A stretch of DNA of 42,161 bases from a virus, in IMG/VR virus record IMGVR_UViG_3300032278_000027, positions 1 through 42,161 of that record; one strand, written 5' to 3'. Under the pieces are notes generated by a model. That model did not search any database, had not been told where the DNA came from, and was given only the letters and a program-made list of their open reading frames with translations. This document shows, piece by piece, positions 1-6,663 of this stretch (within the stretch, counting starts at the first letter, position 1; the number at the start of each line of letters is the position of its first letter). The translations under genes were made by a program, and so were the position numbers.

Positions 1-61
1 TGGTTAGAGCTGGCCGCTCATAACGGCTAGGTCGCGGGTTCGAGTCCTGCCGGGCCCACCA
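1..61 (+). tRNA. tRNA with anticodon CAT, 5' end outside window
   Basis: The 3' three quarters of a tRNA ending in CCA. The anticodon arm GGCCG-CTCATAA-CGGCT gives anticodon CAT, the T arm is GCGGG-TTCGAGT-CCTGC and the acceptor strand ends CGGGCCC ACCA. It is an elongator tRNA-Met or the lysidine-modified tRNA-Ile2; the missing 5' end and the absence of a comparison set prevent choosing. It sits 26 bases before the start of the tRNA-Pro sequence, so in the uninfected chromosome the two were probably one tRNA operon. Confidence 0.9.
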
Positions 62-84
62 TGCCCGGCGCGGTGCGGGAAATC

Positions 85-127
85 GGTCGGGGAGTGGCGC
101 AGCCTGGTAGCGCACTTGTTTTGGGTA
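85..127. repeat. attL: attL core, 43-bp direct repeat
   Basis: Identical to 42035-42077 over 43 bases; the sequences diverge on both sides (A128 against C42078, C84 against A42034). It spans the 5' half of tRNA-Pro from three bases before the first nucleotide to just past the anticodon loop. The integrase gene ends nine bases further in, as is usual for a phage that carries its attachment site beside int. Confidence 0.93.
88..127 (+). pseudogene. severed 5' half of tRNA-Pro(TGG)
   Basis: The first 40 nucleotides of the tRNA-Pro gene (acceptor strand CGGGGAG, D arm, 5' strand and loop of the anticodon arm), after which the sequence becomes phage DNA. It is the half left behind with the original upstream tRNA operon when the phage inserted. 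It cannot fold as a tRNA. Confidence 0.88.
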
Positions 128-135
128 AAGTGTGC

Positions 136-1236
136 TTAGGCATCGCCACTCCTAGCATTTCTGCGGGTTTGCGGCAAGTCATTGTCTTGCGGTTCGGGAC
201 TATTTCGGGACTCGGTTGCAAACAGCATCGCCCGGACGTCATCTTCCATCGCGTGAGCGTAGCGGCCTGTGGTCCGTAGATCCTTGTGGCCTAGAAGCTT
301 CTGCACACCCTTCATGTTGCCCGACGCCCGCAGGTTGCGAGTCGCGGCGGTGTGCCGGTTGTCGTGGAAGCGGTAGTTCTCGATCCCCGCCTCTTTGAGC
401 GCCTTGCGCCACTGGCGCGCCCAGCCTTGTTTGCTGAACGGGTAACGCTCCCCCTTCACCCGCTGCGGTCGATCCTTGCGCTTCGGTGCGGGTCGCTGGC
501 ACACGTAGGTGAACACCTGCGGGCAGACCTTGGGCTGGTTGGCGATCAGCGCCACCATGCGGGGCGATAGGGGAATACTGTGTTTGTCCCCGCCCTTGAT
601 CGAAAACGACGCCCGCGCTTCGGCTAGGTTCACGTCCGACCAGCGCAGGGATATGATTTCTGTGCGCCGCTGCCCTGATAGCAGGGCGAACTCAACGATG
701 GGCTTCAGGTTGTCGGGAAGCGCCGCGAAAAGCCTATCCTCTTCTTCTGCGGTCAACTCTCGGACCCGCTCGCTCTCTTCCGGCAGCATCACCTCGGGCC
801 AGTCGATTGTCGGCGTTTCGTAATTGCGCTTTGCGGCCCACCTCACCACGCGGCGCAACAGGGCCGTTTCGCGGTTGACGCTAGCGTTACTCACTTTGGC
901 GCGCCGCTTGGCGACATATAGGTCGAGGTCGCGAACTGTGAGGTCGTGCAGAGGCTTCGAGCCGCCCAGCAGTTTGATAAGCTGCCCGAGCTGGTAGAGA
1001 TTGGCGGCGTGTGATTTCTGGTGCTGCCCCTTGGCGTGGAACCAAGCGTCGCAAGCCTCTTCGATAGTCCAAGAGGGCTTGGTCGTTTCACCTAAAGCGA
1101 CCTTCCGCCGCTGCTCGGCTTCGTATCGTTCCGCGTCCCGCTTTGACGTGCAGCCAGTCGATCCATGATGCCGATGACCTTTGAACTGGAAGTCATACTG
1201 GTAGAGACGGCTTTTCTTGGGTTTGTAGACGGACAT
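136..1236 (-). CDS. int: tyrosine site-specific integrase
   Basis: A 366-residue tyrosine recombinase that would insert and excise the phage at the tRNA-Pro site. An N-terminal arm-binding region (1-50) precedes a SAM-like core-binding domain (about 55-140) and the catalytic domain (160-335). Visible catalytic residues are Arg190 in SGQRRTEI, a beta-hairpin Lys (214 or 218), His291 and Arg294 in HDNRH, His317 in LLGHKD and the nucleophile Tyr326 in GRYAH. The length is normal for phage integrases. The ATG start is followed by a lysine-rich N-terminus. The stop codon is nine bases inside attL, and the last codons contain the TTCGGGAC arm-like repeats. It overlaps the Xis-like gene upstream by 145 bases. 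Confidence 0.97.
   Translation of the reverse strand: MSVYKPKKSRLYQYDFQFKGHRHHGSTGCTSKRDAERYEAEQRRKVALGETTKPSWTIEEACDAWFHAKGQHQKSHAANLYQLGQLIKLLGGSKPLHDLTVRDLDLYVAKRRAKVSNASVNRETALLRRVVRWAAKRNYETPTIDWPEVMLPEESERVRELTAEEEDRLFAALPDNLKPIVEFALLSGQRRTEIISLRWSDVNLAEARASFSIKGGDKHSIPLSPRMVALIANQPKVCPQVFTYVCQRPAPKRKDRPQRVKGERYPFSKQGWARQWRKALKEAGIENYRFHDNRHTAATRNLRASGNMKGVQKLLGHKDLRTTGRYAHAMEDDVRAMLFATESRNSPEPQDNDLPQTRRNARSGDA
193..211. repeat. left integrase arm-type site candidate
   Basis: TTCGGGACTATTTCGGGAC, two direct TTCGGGAC units 11 bases apart. The same 19 bases occur at 41921-41939, in the same orientation, inside the other prophage end. The left copy starts 65 bases from the core and lies in the 3' coding end of int. 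After excision the two copies would flank the core in attP, which is the arrangement of tyrosine-integrase arm sites. Confidence 0.7.
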
Positions 1237-1424
1237 GGCGGCTGTTCCTGGCAGACGTGGCTCGACAGGTAGTCTTGCACGTCCTCGGGGCGATAGTAAA
1301 TTTTTCGCGGCGTCGGGCGAACATAGCGGATCTCACCACGCGACCGGACAGCCCTCAGGGTGCGAGGGGCAATGCCGATCTGTTCCGCTGCCTCGGCTTC
1401 TGTCAGGAGTGCGGGAGCGGTCAC
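1092..1424 (-). CDS. Xis-like small HTH DNA-binding protein
   Basis: A 110-residue product starting at GTG, with GGAGAG placed six bases upstream. Residues 6-55 form a MerR/excisionase-type winged helix: LLTEAEAAEQIGIAPRTLRA followed by RSRGEIRYVR and YYRPEDVQDYL, the usual helix_turn_helix_17 pattern. Such proteins next to int act as excisionases or directionality factors. The region after about residue 60 has two Cys but no recognisable fold, and it overlaps the first 145 bases of int in another frame, so the functional part may be only the first 60 residues. The start lies just outside the stop of the preceding small gene, so the two are probably translated together. Confidence 0.7.
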   Translation of the reverse strand: MTAPALLTEAEAAEQIGIAPRTLRAVRSRGEIRYVRPTPRKIYYRPEDVQDYLSSHVCQEQPPCPSTNPRKAVSTSMTSSSKVIGIMDRLAARQSGTRNDTKPSSGGRSL

Positions 1425-1425
1425 A

Positions 1426-1590
1426 TTACTCTCCGTTGAGGTGCTTGCGGAGATAGGGGCACATGCCCTTCGCGGGATCGTATAGGTAGCAGTGAATCTT
1501 ATCCTTCACGTCCTGGCAGTCCTCGTCGTAGTCTCGACAGGTTGGGACCGCACCCGTCTTGGCCTCGGCTATCTCAGCGATCTTATCCAT
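1426..1590 (-). CDS. 54-residue cysteine-containing hypothetical protein
   Basis: A short gene with ATG preceded by AGGAGG at ideal spacing. The product has four Cys (8 or so residues into PTCRDYDEDC, then HCYLYD and MCPYL), spaced so that a small zinc or disulfide knot is possible, but no family is recognised. It overlaps the next upstream gene by eight bases, and its stop is two bases before the GTG of the Xis-like gene, so it belongs to the same leftward operon. Confidence 0.7.
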   Translation of the reverse strand: MDKIAEIAEAKTGAVPTCRDYDEDCQDVKDKIHCYLYDPAKGMCPYLRKHLNGE

Positions 1591-1831
1591 TGTGTGCCTC
1601 CTGTGCGCGCTGCTGTTCGATGTAGCGCATCAGGATCAGGTCGGTGTTGTCCGCACGTGCGGGTATGCTTATCAGCACGCCGCCGCCCTTTCGGGTCTTG
1701 TTCTTGAAGAAATGGTCGATCAAGTCCACCGCCGCGTCCCGTGCTTGGTCATGGGTCACAGGTGGCGCGTCGGGGAATAGCTTTGAGATGGGCCCCGCCT
1801 CGATACGCTCGGCCAGCTTTGTGTCGGTCAT
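1583..1831 (-). CDS. hypothetical protein, 82 residues
   Basis: ATG with AGGAGC upstream. The product is soluble, mixed alpha/beta, with a central segment DLIDHFFKNKTRKGGG and a hydrophobic strand VLISIP; no family is recognised. It overlaps the neighbours on both sides (eight bases downstream, four bases upstream) and is therefore part of the left accessory operon. Confidence 0.72.
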   Translation of the reverse strand: MTDTKLAERIEAGPISKLFPDAPPVTHDQARDAAVDLIDHFFKNKTRKGGGVLISIPARADNTDLILMRYIEQQRAQEAHNG

Positions 1832-2505
1832 TGTGATTGCTCCTGATTGGGGTTGGGCGCATCGGCTTCGCCGTCAGGCTCTCGCCCTTCGGGCCGAGCC
1901 GCTTGCAGCGTCTCGTCGCTTCGCGCTTCGATCCTTTGCGCGGCAGACAGCAGGAAAACATCGTGGTTCCACAGGCACCCGCTGGCGCAGTCCCAGCCAT
2001 AATACCAACTGCGGGACATCCGCTCTGACCACTGATACGGGGCAATGATTATCCCGTCGTAGTCATCCGCCACCGCCCGCCAATCGATGCAGAGACGGTC
2101 ACGCATACCGCAGTTGTGGGGGTCGCGACCATACGCCCCCTCGAAGCGATCAAAGCAACTCGGACTGGAAAGCATGGCGATGCTGGCGGCGTCCGACAGG
2201 TGAACCGTATATTTGTGGGCCAAGTGCTCGGTTTGGTATTGCTCCGCCATGCACCACGATGGCCAGTCGTCCGCGCCATCTACGCTCACCCAAAAGCCAT
2301 AGGGCTTCTCATAGGGGGAAAGTTCGTGCGGCTGCCCGTAGTTGATCGGAAGTATCTGCTTGATTGGGTCGCGTGAATAGTGCGACAGCGCGTTAGGGAT
2401 ACCCTCCGCACGGCCAAGACCGGCACGGGCTTGGTGCGAAGCAAGGGTAGCCCGACCCGCTTGCGGGGAACGCCCATCCTCGGTCGGTTGATTACTACAG
2501 ACCAT
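1828..2505 (-). CDS. conserved phage hypothetical protein, 225 residues
   Basis: Start chosen at the ATG that overlaps the previous stop as TGATG; longer in-frame starts run back into that gene. After a low-complexity N-terminus (about 40 residues) there is an aromatic-rich domain: HYSRDPI, YGFWVSVDGADDWPSWC, AHKYTVHLSD, a central IDWRAVADDYDGIIIAPYQ and WYYGWDCASGC. This set of motifs is familiar from phage and prophage proteins of unknown function in proteobacteria. The ending (after about 195) is acidic and disordered. No catalytic motif could be named. Confidence 0.75.
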   Translation of the reverse strand: MVCSNQPTEDGRSPQAGRATLASHQARAGLGRAEGIPNALSHYSRDPIKQILPINYGQPHELSPYEKPYGFWVSVDGADDWPSWCMAEQYQTEHLAHKYTVHLSDAASIAMLSSPSCFDRFEGAYGRDPHNCGMRDRLCIDWRAVADDYDGIIIAPYQWSERMSRSWYYGWDCASGCLWNHDVFLLSAAQRIEARSDETLQAARPEGREPDGEADAPNPNQEQSQ

Positions 2506-2816
2506 CACACCCGCCCCTTGAGGGCGCGAGAGACAAGCCGGTAGCCTTCCCATGCCTCTTCTGCCGCACTGGTGCTGTCGTAGGCGTCAAGGACCATGTG
2601 CGCCGCGCGATAGCCAGCTACGAATGCCGCACGCTCCGCCGCTTCTTCCAGCACTACATCCCTATCCTTGAGGGCGGCGAGGATGGCATCAACCGCGACA
2701 ACGTAGTTCGGATAGAGCGGGTGACACTCGGGATCGTCGGCAAAGTGTGCGCCGTTCGCCAGCACATCCTTGACCCTGCGGAGCGTTTCGGTGTGGTGGG
2801 ACAATTCCTCGCTCAT
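2505..2816 (-). CDS. hypothetical protein, 103 residues
   Basis: ATG preceded by GGAAGG. A largely helical protein with the centre PECHPLYPNYVVAVDAILAAL and a C-terminal helix pair (AAERAAFVAGYRAAHMVLDAY). The arrangement resembles many small phage proteins of unknown role. Its stop overlaps the start of the following gene (TGATG), and its start overlaps the stop of the preceding one (four bases). Confidence 0.7.
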   Translation of the reverse strand: MSEELSHHTETLRRVKDVLANGAHFADDPECHPLYPNYVVAVDAILAALKDRDVVLEEAAERAAFVAGYRAAHMVLDAYDSTSAAEEAWEGYRLVSRALKGRV

Positions 2817-2947
2817 CGTTCGTTCCTTCCGAATATCCTGTGCTCGACCGCGTTCTTGAGTGCGATGAACTTGGCGCGGTCCATCCATCCTTCAATCACG
2901 GCCATGCGTGCGGCTACCTCAAGGGGCAGGCTGGGGGCGCGGGTCAT
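2813..2947 (-). CDS. small hypothetical protein, 44 residues
   Basis: A complete small reading frame joined to both neighbours by four-base ATGA overlaps. The product is basic and helical (LEVAARMAVIEGWMDRAKF). The coupling on both sides is the main support that it is translated. Confidence 0.6.
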   Translation of the reverse strand: MTRAPSLPLEVAARMAVIEGWMDRAKFIALKNAVEHRIFGRNER

Positions 2948-3195
2948 GCTTCACCTCGGGCCTTGGCGATGGCGGCTTGCGCACCATGCCGCGACCATGC
3001 TTCTGGGCACTCGGCCAGCAAGTTCTCCAACGCCTCCAGCAATTCCGGCGCGGCTGCACCCAGCGCCATGTTCGCTAGTATCTCTTCGTCCGGCGTTCCC
3101 GAATATTCCGGCCATGCGAAAATGGTGACGCCGTCTTTGTGGACCTCCATTCCTGTGTCCACAGCCCACGGCCCTTCGGTATGCTTACCCATCAT
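2944..3195 (-). CDS. hypothetical phage protein with HTEGPW N-terminus
   Basis: 83 residues, two successive ATG codons, the first with GGAG five bases upstream. It begins MMGKHTEGPWAVDTG, a signature shared by a widespread group of small phage proteins of unknown function; a strand region VTIFAWPEYSG is followed by an amphipathic Ala-rich helix (ILANMALGAAAPELLEALE). ATGA-type overlap with both neighbours. Confidence 0.75.
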   Translation of the reverse strand: MMGKHTEGPWAVDTGMEVHKDGVTIFAWPEYSGTPDEEILANMALGAAAPELLEALENLLAECPEAWSRHGAQAAIAKARGEA

Positions 3196-3398
3196 CCATT
3201 CTCCATCTGATTAAGCAGCGCAGCATTGTGTGCGAGCAAGACATCTGCCCGCGCTATGCTGGCCTGAATGCTGTCGATCTGTGCGATTGCCACGTCATGC
3301 TGTGCGATCGCTCCTGCGAGGGCGGCGGGCCTCCACATGCTTTCGCGCAGTTCCCTTGCAGCAAGCTCGTCCTGGCGGTGTTGCTGGCGGATGCTCAT
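3192..3398 (-). CDS. small hypothetical helical protein, 68 residues
   Basis: Starts at the ATG that overlaps the stop of the previous gene; GGAG lies eight bases upstream. The product is almost wholly helical and Ala-rich (ALAGAIAQHDVAIAQIDSI, ASIARADVLLAHNAALL), with heptad-like spacing that suggests a coiled coil. No family is recognised. The junction upstream is one of two copies of an 18-base repeat. Confidence 0.65.
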   Translation of the reverse strand: MSIRQQHRQDELAARELRESMWRPAALAGAIAQHDVAIAQIDSIQASIARADVLLAHNAALLNQMENG

Positions 3399-3709
3399 GG
3401 CTGGCTCTCCGAAGGCAACCACATGCTGCTCCGCACTACGCCGTGGTATCCGCATTCATCGCAACCTGCGCCCACTCGGCAGCCGTGCTTGGGGTGGACG
3501 CCGTAATGGTGTGCGAGGCCGCCATATTCCCCGCCCTCAAAGCAGCCAGAGCAGCTATCCACCCAACTTGTCGCGACCAGCAGCAGCGAACCTTCGCCAC
3601 CCATATACAGGTCGCGCGGGCCAATTGCGTATTTGCGGCGGCGATCGAGGCGGCACTTGGCGAATGCTTCCGCCTCGGCCCAATCAACCGGATGAATTGC
3701 ATTGCTCAT
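3395..3709 (-). CDS. hypothetical protein with two Cys pairs
   Basis: 104 residues. After a helical N-terminus (HPVDWAEAEAFAKCRLDRRRKYA) it carries SCSGCFEGG and, 20 residues later, GCDECGYHG, with His residues between, so a zinc-binding module is plausible. The first part fits other small phage proteins; the enzymatic role, if any, is unknown. It is flanked on both sides by the same 18-base sequence that supplies the ribosome-binding region and start. Confidence 0.7.
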   Translation of the reverse strand: MSNAIHPVDWAEAEAFAKCRLDRRRKYAIGPRDLYMGGEGSLLLVATSWVDSCSGCFEGGEYGGLAHHYGVHPKHGCRVGAGCDECGYHGVVRSSMWLPSESQP

Positions 3710-4011
3710 GGCTGGCTCTCGCGGTGGGCTGCGAGGGCGGTATCCACCAAGTCCATCGTCCCGTTGTTGCGACAGCCGCGCGCCACCAGTTCTATGCGAG
3801 CGGCCTCCAACGCATTCACCAGCTTTTGCACTGCTTCGGTCTGTGCTGTTGTGGAGGCGATCCGATGGGCGGCGAAGTCTTGGACAAGCGGGTGGTCGTC
3901 GAATGCGGCGTTCACCACCATCTCTGCTAGGGATGGCTCGCCTTCTCGCCGGAGACGTTTTGCCGCCCTCTCACGGTCCGCCTGCGTTGCGGGCACCTTC
4001 TCATTCTGCAT
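3706..4011 (-). CDS. hypothetical protein, 101 residues
   Basis: ATG with AGGAG eight bases upstream; chosen over a longer frame that would intrude on the preceding gene. A charged N-terminal helix (QADRERAAKRLRREGEPSLAE) is followed by helical segments including DDHPLVQDFAAHRIAS. Unrecognised. It shares the last five residues (ESQP after Arg or Ser) with the next gene because both end in the 18-base repeat. Confidence 0.68.
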   Translation of the reverse strand: MQNEKVPATQADRERAAKRLRREGEPSLAEMVVNAAFDDHPLVQDFAAHRIASTTAQTEAVQKLVNALEAARIELVARGCRNNGTMDLVDTALAAHRESQP

Positions 4012-4381
4012 GATCTGTCTCCTGACTTGTGGGGGTGAGGGCAATTCGCGCGGCTTCCCACCAATCCCATGCAGTTTCCTCTCGGGCGCAGGCGGCTTTC
4101 GGGGCTTGTGCGATGCGCCGGACTAGATGAACGGCCCTCTCGATTGCCCTTGCCGCATCGAAGTCGGCTGCAATGATAAGCTCGCGCCCGTCCTTCAGGG
4201 CTACATTGCCGAAGGGGCCTCCGTGTCCGCTGCACGACGCAACGGTTCCGATTGGCTGAAGCGCCTCGACAAGATCGACAATCTCGGGATCGCACCAAAC
4301 GGTCGGCTTCCCCGCTTTATCGCGGCGGATAACGACCATCGCTGCCTCACGGGAACCTTGCGCCGGATTTGCCTCGCCCAT
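4001..4381 (-). CDS. hypothetical phage protein, 126 residues
   Basis: Start ATG overlaps the preceding stop (TGATG). The central part IVDLVEALQPIGTVASCSGHG followed by GNVALKDGRELIIA is a pattern seen in short phage proteins of unknown role: a helix, a strand with a Cys-Ser-Gly-His loop and a second strand. It then has a long helix (AARAIERAVHLVRRI). It overlaps its downstream neighbour by 11 bases. Confidence 0.7.
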   Translation of the reverse strand: MGEANPAQGSREAAMVVIRRDKAGKPTVWCDPEIVDLVEALQPIGTVASCSGHGGPFGNVALKDGRELIIAADFDAARAIERAVHLVRRIAQAPKAACAREETAWDWWEAARIALTPTSQETDHAE

Positions 4382-4788
4382 CACGCCATCCCTCCCGCCA
4401 CACGCGGCGTCACGAACCTGTCAGGCTCCCCAATCGCAGAACGAAGCACAGCCGACACGCTCGGGATCGCGCCCGTAAGCTCGACCATCTGCATGAAGTA
4501 GCTGTTGTCGCCCTGTATCTCGGCTTCGATAGCTGCCTTCTCGGTCATGCCGACTTGGCGCTCGATCCATGCCTTGCGGTATTGCTCCAGCATCTCCCGC
4601 TGTTCGCAGGCGCGGTCGGTCGTGCCGTAAATCTCGAACACATCGCCAGCCAAACCGCGTGGCGTAATCGCAGCGGTCTTGCGTTCGATGAATTGCTCGG
4701 GGTCAACCGATGCGAGGATCGCAGCGGGGGCAGGCTCCATATGCCAGTCAGCTACGGATGCCTTGGTGAAGGTGGCGGGGGCGGTCAC
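4381..4788 (-). CDS. hypothetical protein, 135 residues
   Basis: Starts with GTG in a four-base overlap (GTGA) with the previous stop. It contains FEIYGTTDRACEQREMLEQ and a C-terminal helical region; mildly acidic, soluble, no membrane segments. No family is recognised. Position in the middle of the left accessory operon suggests an early, host-directed or regulatory role, which is inference only. Confidence 0.68.
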   Translation of the reverse strand: MTAPATFTKASVADWHMEPAPAAILASVDPEQFIERKTAAITPRGLAGDVFEIYGTTDRACEQREMLEQYRKAWIERQVGMTEKAAIEAEIQGDNSYFMQMVELTGAIPSVSAVLRSAIGEPDRFVTPRVAGGMA

Positions 4789-5297
4789 TGGCTTGACCCT
4801 CGACCATCCACACTACGGCGCAGAGCGTCCCGCGCGATGGACTTGGAAGCCGCACAGCAATCGGGGTCAGCGATGATGCTGGCCAGCGCGCCTCTGAGCC
4901 TAGGTGACATATCATGCGTATCTCGGGGATTGGCTTGATATGTCGTGCACTCGAACTTTAGCGCGCCCTCGAACGGTTGCCGCGACCACTTGCGAATGCG
5001 CTCGCCACCGTGGGCGCGGGGGCTTTCGGCAAACTGGATATAGAGCGTTCCGTTGTGCGGTGGCATGGGCAGTTCTGGTTCTGCGACTCCCCATGCCCCC
5101 GCTTCCATAAGCGGCTGCGCTGTCAAGGCGCTGGAACCGATGTGCGTGTCTTCAAGTCGGGCAGCTATTTCGAGAAATGCGCGACCGCGAGCAATCGCAG
5201 CCATGTCGTCTTGCAGGTCGCCACGCGCTTCGACGCGCTGACCCTCTTCGGCCAAATCACCAATCAAGTGCCGGAAGTTTAGGAAAAAATAACTCAT
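4785..5297 (-). CDS. hypothetical protein, 170 residues
   Basis: Start chosen at the ATG that overlaps the preceding stop (ATGA) with GAAGG upstream; a longer frame exists but would run across the preceding gene. The N-terminus MSYFFLNFRHLIGDLAEEG is helical; then GTLYIQFAESPRAHGG and FECTTYQANPRDTHDMS form a beta-rich part. Unrecognised. No signal peptide or membrane segments. Confidence 0.68.
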   Translation of the reverse strand: MSYFFLNFRHLIGDLAEEGQRVEARGDLQDDMAAIARGRAFLEIAARLEDTHIGSSALTAQPLMEAGAWGVAEPELPMPPHNGTLYIQFAESPRAHGGERIRKWSRQPFEGALKFECTTYQANPRDTHDMSPRLRGALASIIADPDCCAASKSIARDALRRSVDGRGSSQ

Positions 5298-5485
5298 GGC
5301 ATCACCTTCAGGCAATTGCCGCAGCTCACATCGCTTTGTCCGCGAAGTTGCCAGCAGGTGCTTACGTGTATTGGATTGCCGCGTTTTCTTTCGACAACGC
5401 GAGATTCTCCTCTGCCAAGCCGCTCTGCGATAACCATGCCGCATGCGGTCTCAACGCCGAGAGCGGAGACGGCGTGTATTTTCAT
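5294..5485 (-). CDS. small Cys-rich phage protein, 63 residues
   Basis: Contains ETACG near residue 15, STCWQL near 45 and a C-terminal VSCGNCLKVMP. The pattern H-x-n-CG ... VTCxxCL is common in short phage proteins that bind a zinc ion. It has only a weak AGGTG ribosome site, but its start and stop overlap neighbours by four bases, which supports translational coupling. Confidence 0.72.
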   Translation of the reverse strand: MKIHAVSALGVETACGMVIAERLGRGESRVVERKRGNPIHVSTCWQLRGQSDVSCGNCLKVMP

Positions 5486-5646
5486 GCCGACACCTGTTCA
5501 CGCTGCCACTGGGCGAGCTTTTCAAACATTTCCGCATCGCGCAGGGCTGCGAAAAACCCGTCCAAGTCACTTGCCGGTCGCGCATGGGCGTAGCTGCGAG
5601 CTATGTCGGCTTGCTCAATCCAGTGAGCGCGTGTGTCCTTCGCCAT
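5482..5646 (-). CDS. first gene of left operon, 54 residues
   Basis: ATG with AGGAG upstream, 34 bases from the -10 box of promoter A, so it is the first gene transcribed from that promoter. The product is helical and charged (AHWIEQADIARSYAHARP, FFAALRDAEMFEKLAQW) and has no recognisable domain. It is the entry to a run of coupled small genes that ends at int. Confidence 0.72.
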   Translation of the reverse strand: MAKDTRAHWIEQADIARSYAHARPASDLDGFFAALRDAEMFEKLAQWQREQVSA

Positions 5647-5679
5647 CTCTAGTCTCCTTTGCCAAGTGGCTATAGAGAC

Positions 5680-5713
5680 TTGATATGCAAGTTTGCCTAG
5701 GCAGTCAAGCCTA
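5680..5713 (-). promoter_or_regulatory. promoter A with embedded repressor operator
   Basis: On the minus strand TTGACT (5703-5708), a 17-base spacer and TATCAA (5680-5685) make a good sigma-70 promoter for the left accessory operon. The -35 box is exactly the six-base spacer of a perfect inverted repeat TAGGC-N6-GCCTA (5698-5713). Two similar repeats occur at 9331-9346 and 10091-10106, so a phage repressor is expected to shut off this promoter in the lysogen. Confidence 0.75.
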
Positions 5714-5735
5714 AAGTAGGTATTCGTGCATTATT

Positions 5736-6158
5736 TCACGCGGCCACCGCCATAGCCTCTGCAATCACAGCATCCGGCGCGGTGCCGTTCATGAAGCGGG
5801 CGCATAGCGGCGGGATCGAGGCTTGCACGAATGCCTGGAACGCCTCCTCGCCCATGCTGGCGAAGGATATGCTGCCGGGAACGAATAGCTGCTTGTGTCC
5901 GGTGTCGATCCACTCGCCACAGCCAGCGCCGACCTTGGCGAAGTATAGCGCGGCGTCGGGCGTAAGGTGCGGCTCGCTGTTCTCGCTAATCAGCTTGAGG
6001 ATTGCGAAGTAAAGCCGGTGAAAGCGGGGGTTGCGAACGCGGGTGGGTTTAAGCTCGACCACATCGCCAAGCTTGCACTTGCTGGCCTGCTCCTGCGCCG
6101 CGTCATTGTAGGGGCGGAAGCCATCGGGGGTGTATCGGTATAGGTGGCGCTCGCTCAA
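5736..6158 (-). CDS. DUF1367-like protein
   Basis: 140 residues, starting at TTG in a TTGA overlap with the preceding gene. It shows the layout of the DUF1367 family found in lambdoid prophages: HLYRYTPDGFRPY at the N-terminus, then KCKLGDVVELKPTRVRNPRFHRLYFAIL, and an FQAFVQASIPPL region later. The molecular function of the family is unknown; it is usually encoded among replication and recombination genes, as here. It is the last gene of the second leftward operon, with the promoter of the next operon just beyond its stop. Confidence 0.75.
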   Translation of the reverse strand: MSERHLYRYTPDGFRPYNDAAQEQASKCKLGDVVELKPTRVRNPRFHRLYFAILKLISENSEPHLTPDAALYFAKVGAGCGEWIDTGHKQLFVPGSISFASMGEEAFQAFVQASIPPLCARFMNGTAPDAVIAEAMAVAA

Positions 6159-6520
6159 AGCCCGCGCTCCCGCTTGGCGTCTCGGATCTCGCGGGCGGCA
6201 GGGCTGTCCTTGCAAAACTCTTCCATGAGCGCGCGAACGTCCACGCCCCGCCAGAAGGTTTCCTCGCCTATGTGGTGCTGCCGGTCATGGCACGTTTTGC
6301 AGAGACTCACACAGTAATAATCGCTCGGCTTGCGGCTTGTCCCGCCATCGGTGCCCAGGCGAACGTGCGCGACCTCGATGCCCGCTGTCTCACCGCACTT
6401 GGAACAAGCGAACTGGCGCACGTAGTCGCGGTGCTTCGTGGACTTGAAGCGGCCTGTGCGGTTTGGCTTTTTCCAGTTTGCCCGTTCGGCGTCTTTGTCG
6501 CGGATACGCTTAGGTAGCAT
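6155..6520 (-). CDS. YbcO/DUF968-like HNH-type nuclease
   Basis: 121 residues. The zinc and catalytic pattern is C39-x2-C42, AHVRLGTDGGTSRKPSD (from His52), then C74-x2-C77-H78 and a second His pair, ending GEETFW. This agrees with the YbcO/DUF968 group of small phage nucleases with a beta-beta-alpha-metal fold, thought to process recombination or replication structures. The start at ATG is preceded only by GGGG at a loose distance. The location beside the SSB and annealing genes fits a recombination role. Confidence 0.8.
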   Translation of the reverse strand: MLPKRIRDKDAERANWKKPNRTGRFKSTKHRDYVRQFACSKCGETAGIEVAHVRLGTDGGTSRKPSDYYCVSLCKTCHDRQHHIGEETFWRGVDVRALMEEFCKDSPAAREIRDAKRERGL

Positions 6521-6663
6521 TACACCAGCCCCACATTCCGCATGAACCGCGTCTTGTGTGGCTCGGGTAGCTGTGCTGCGCATCGGCGGGCGTAGTCGAG
6601 GTCAGGCTTTAGGCTTGCCTCTAGGCGCTTGCGGATGCGCTGGCGCTTTAGGAAGGTGAGCAT
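6520..6663 (-). CDS. small basic hypothetical protein, 47 residues
   Basis: Reading frame joined by an ATGA overlap to the RNA ligase upstream, and by a one-base stop/start overlap (TAATG) to the nuclease downstream. The product is strongly basic (LKRQRIRKRLEASLK, HKTRFMRN), so nucleic-acid contact is possible. No family is known. Confidence 0.62.
   Translation of the reverse strand: MLTFLKRQRIRKRLEASLKPDLDYARRCAAQLPEPHKTRFMRNVGLV

Noticed and set aside
3230-4126. A 298-codon open frame on the plus strand
   Set aside because: It is antisense to four coupled minus-strand genes with good ribosome sites, has Cys/Arg-rich composition typical of a shadow frame, and no ribosome site.
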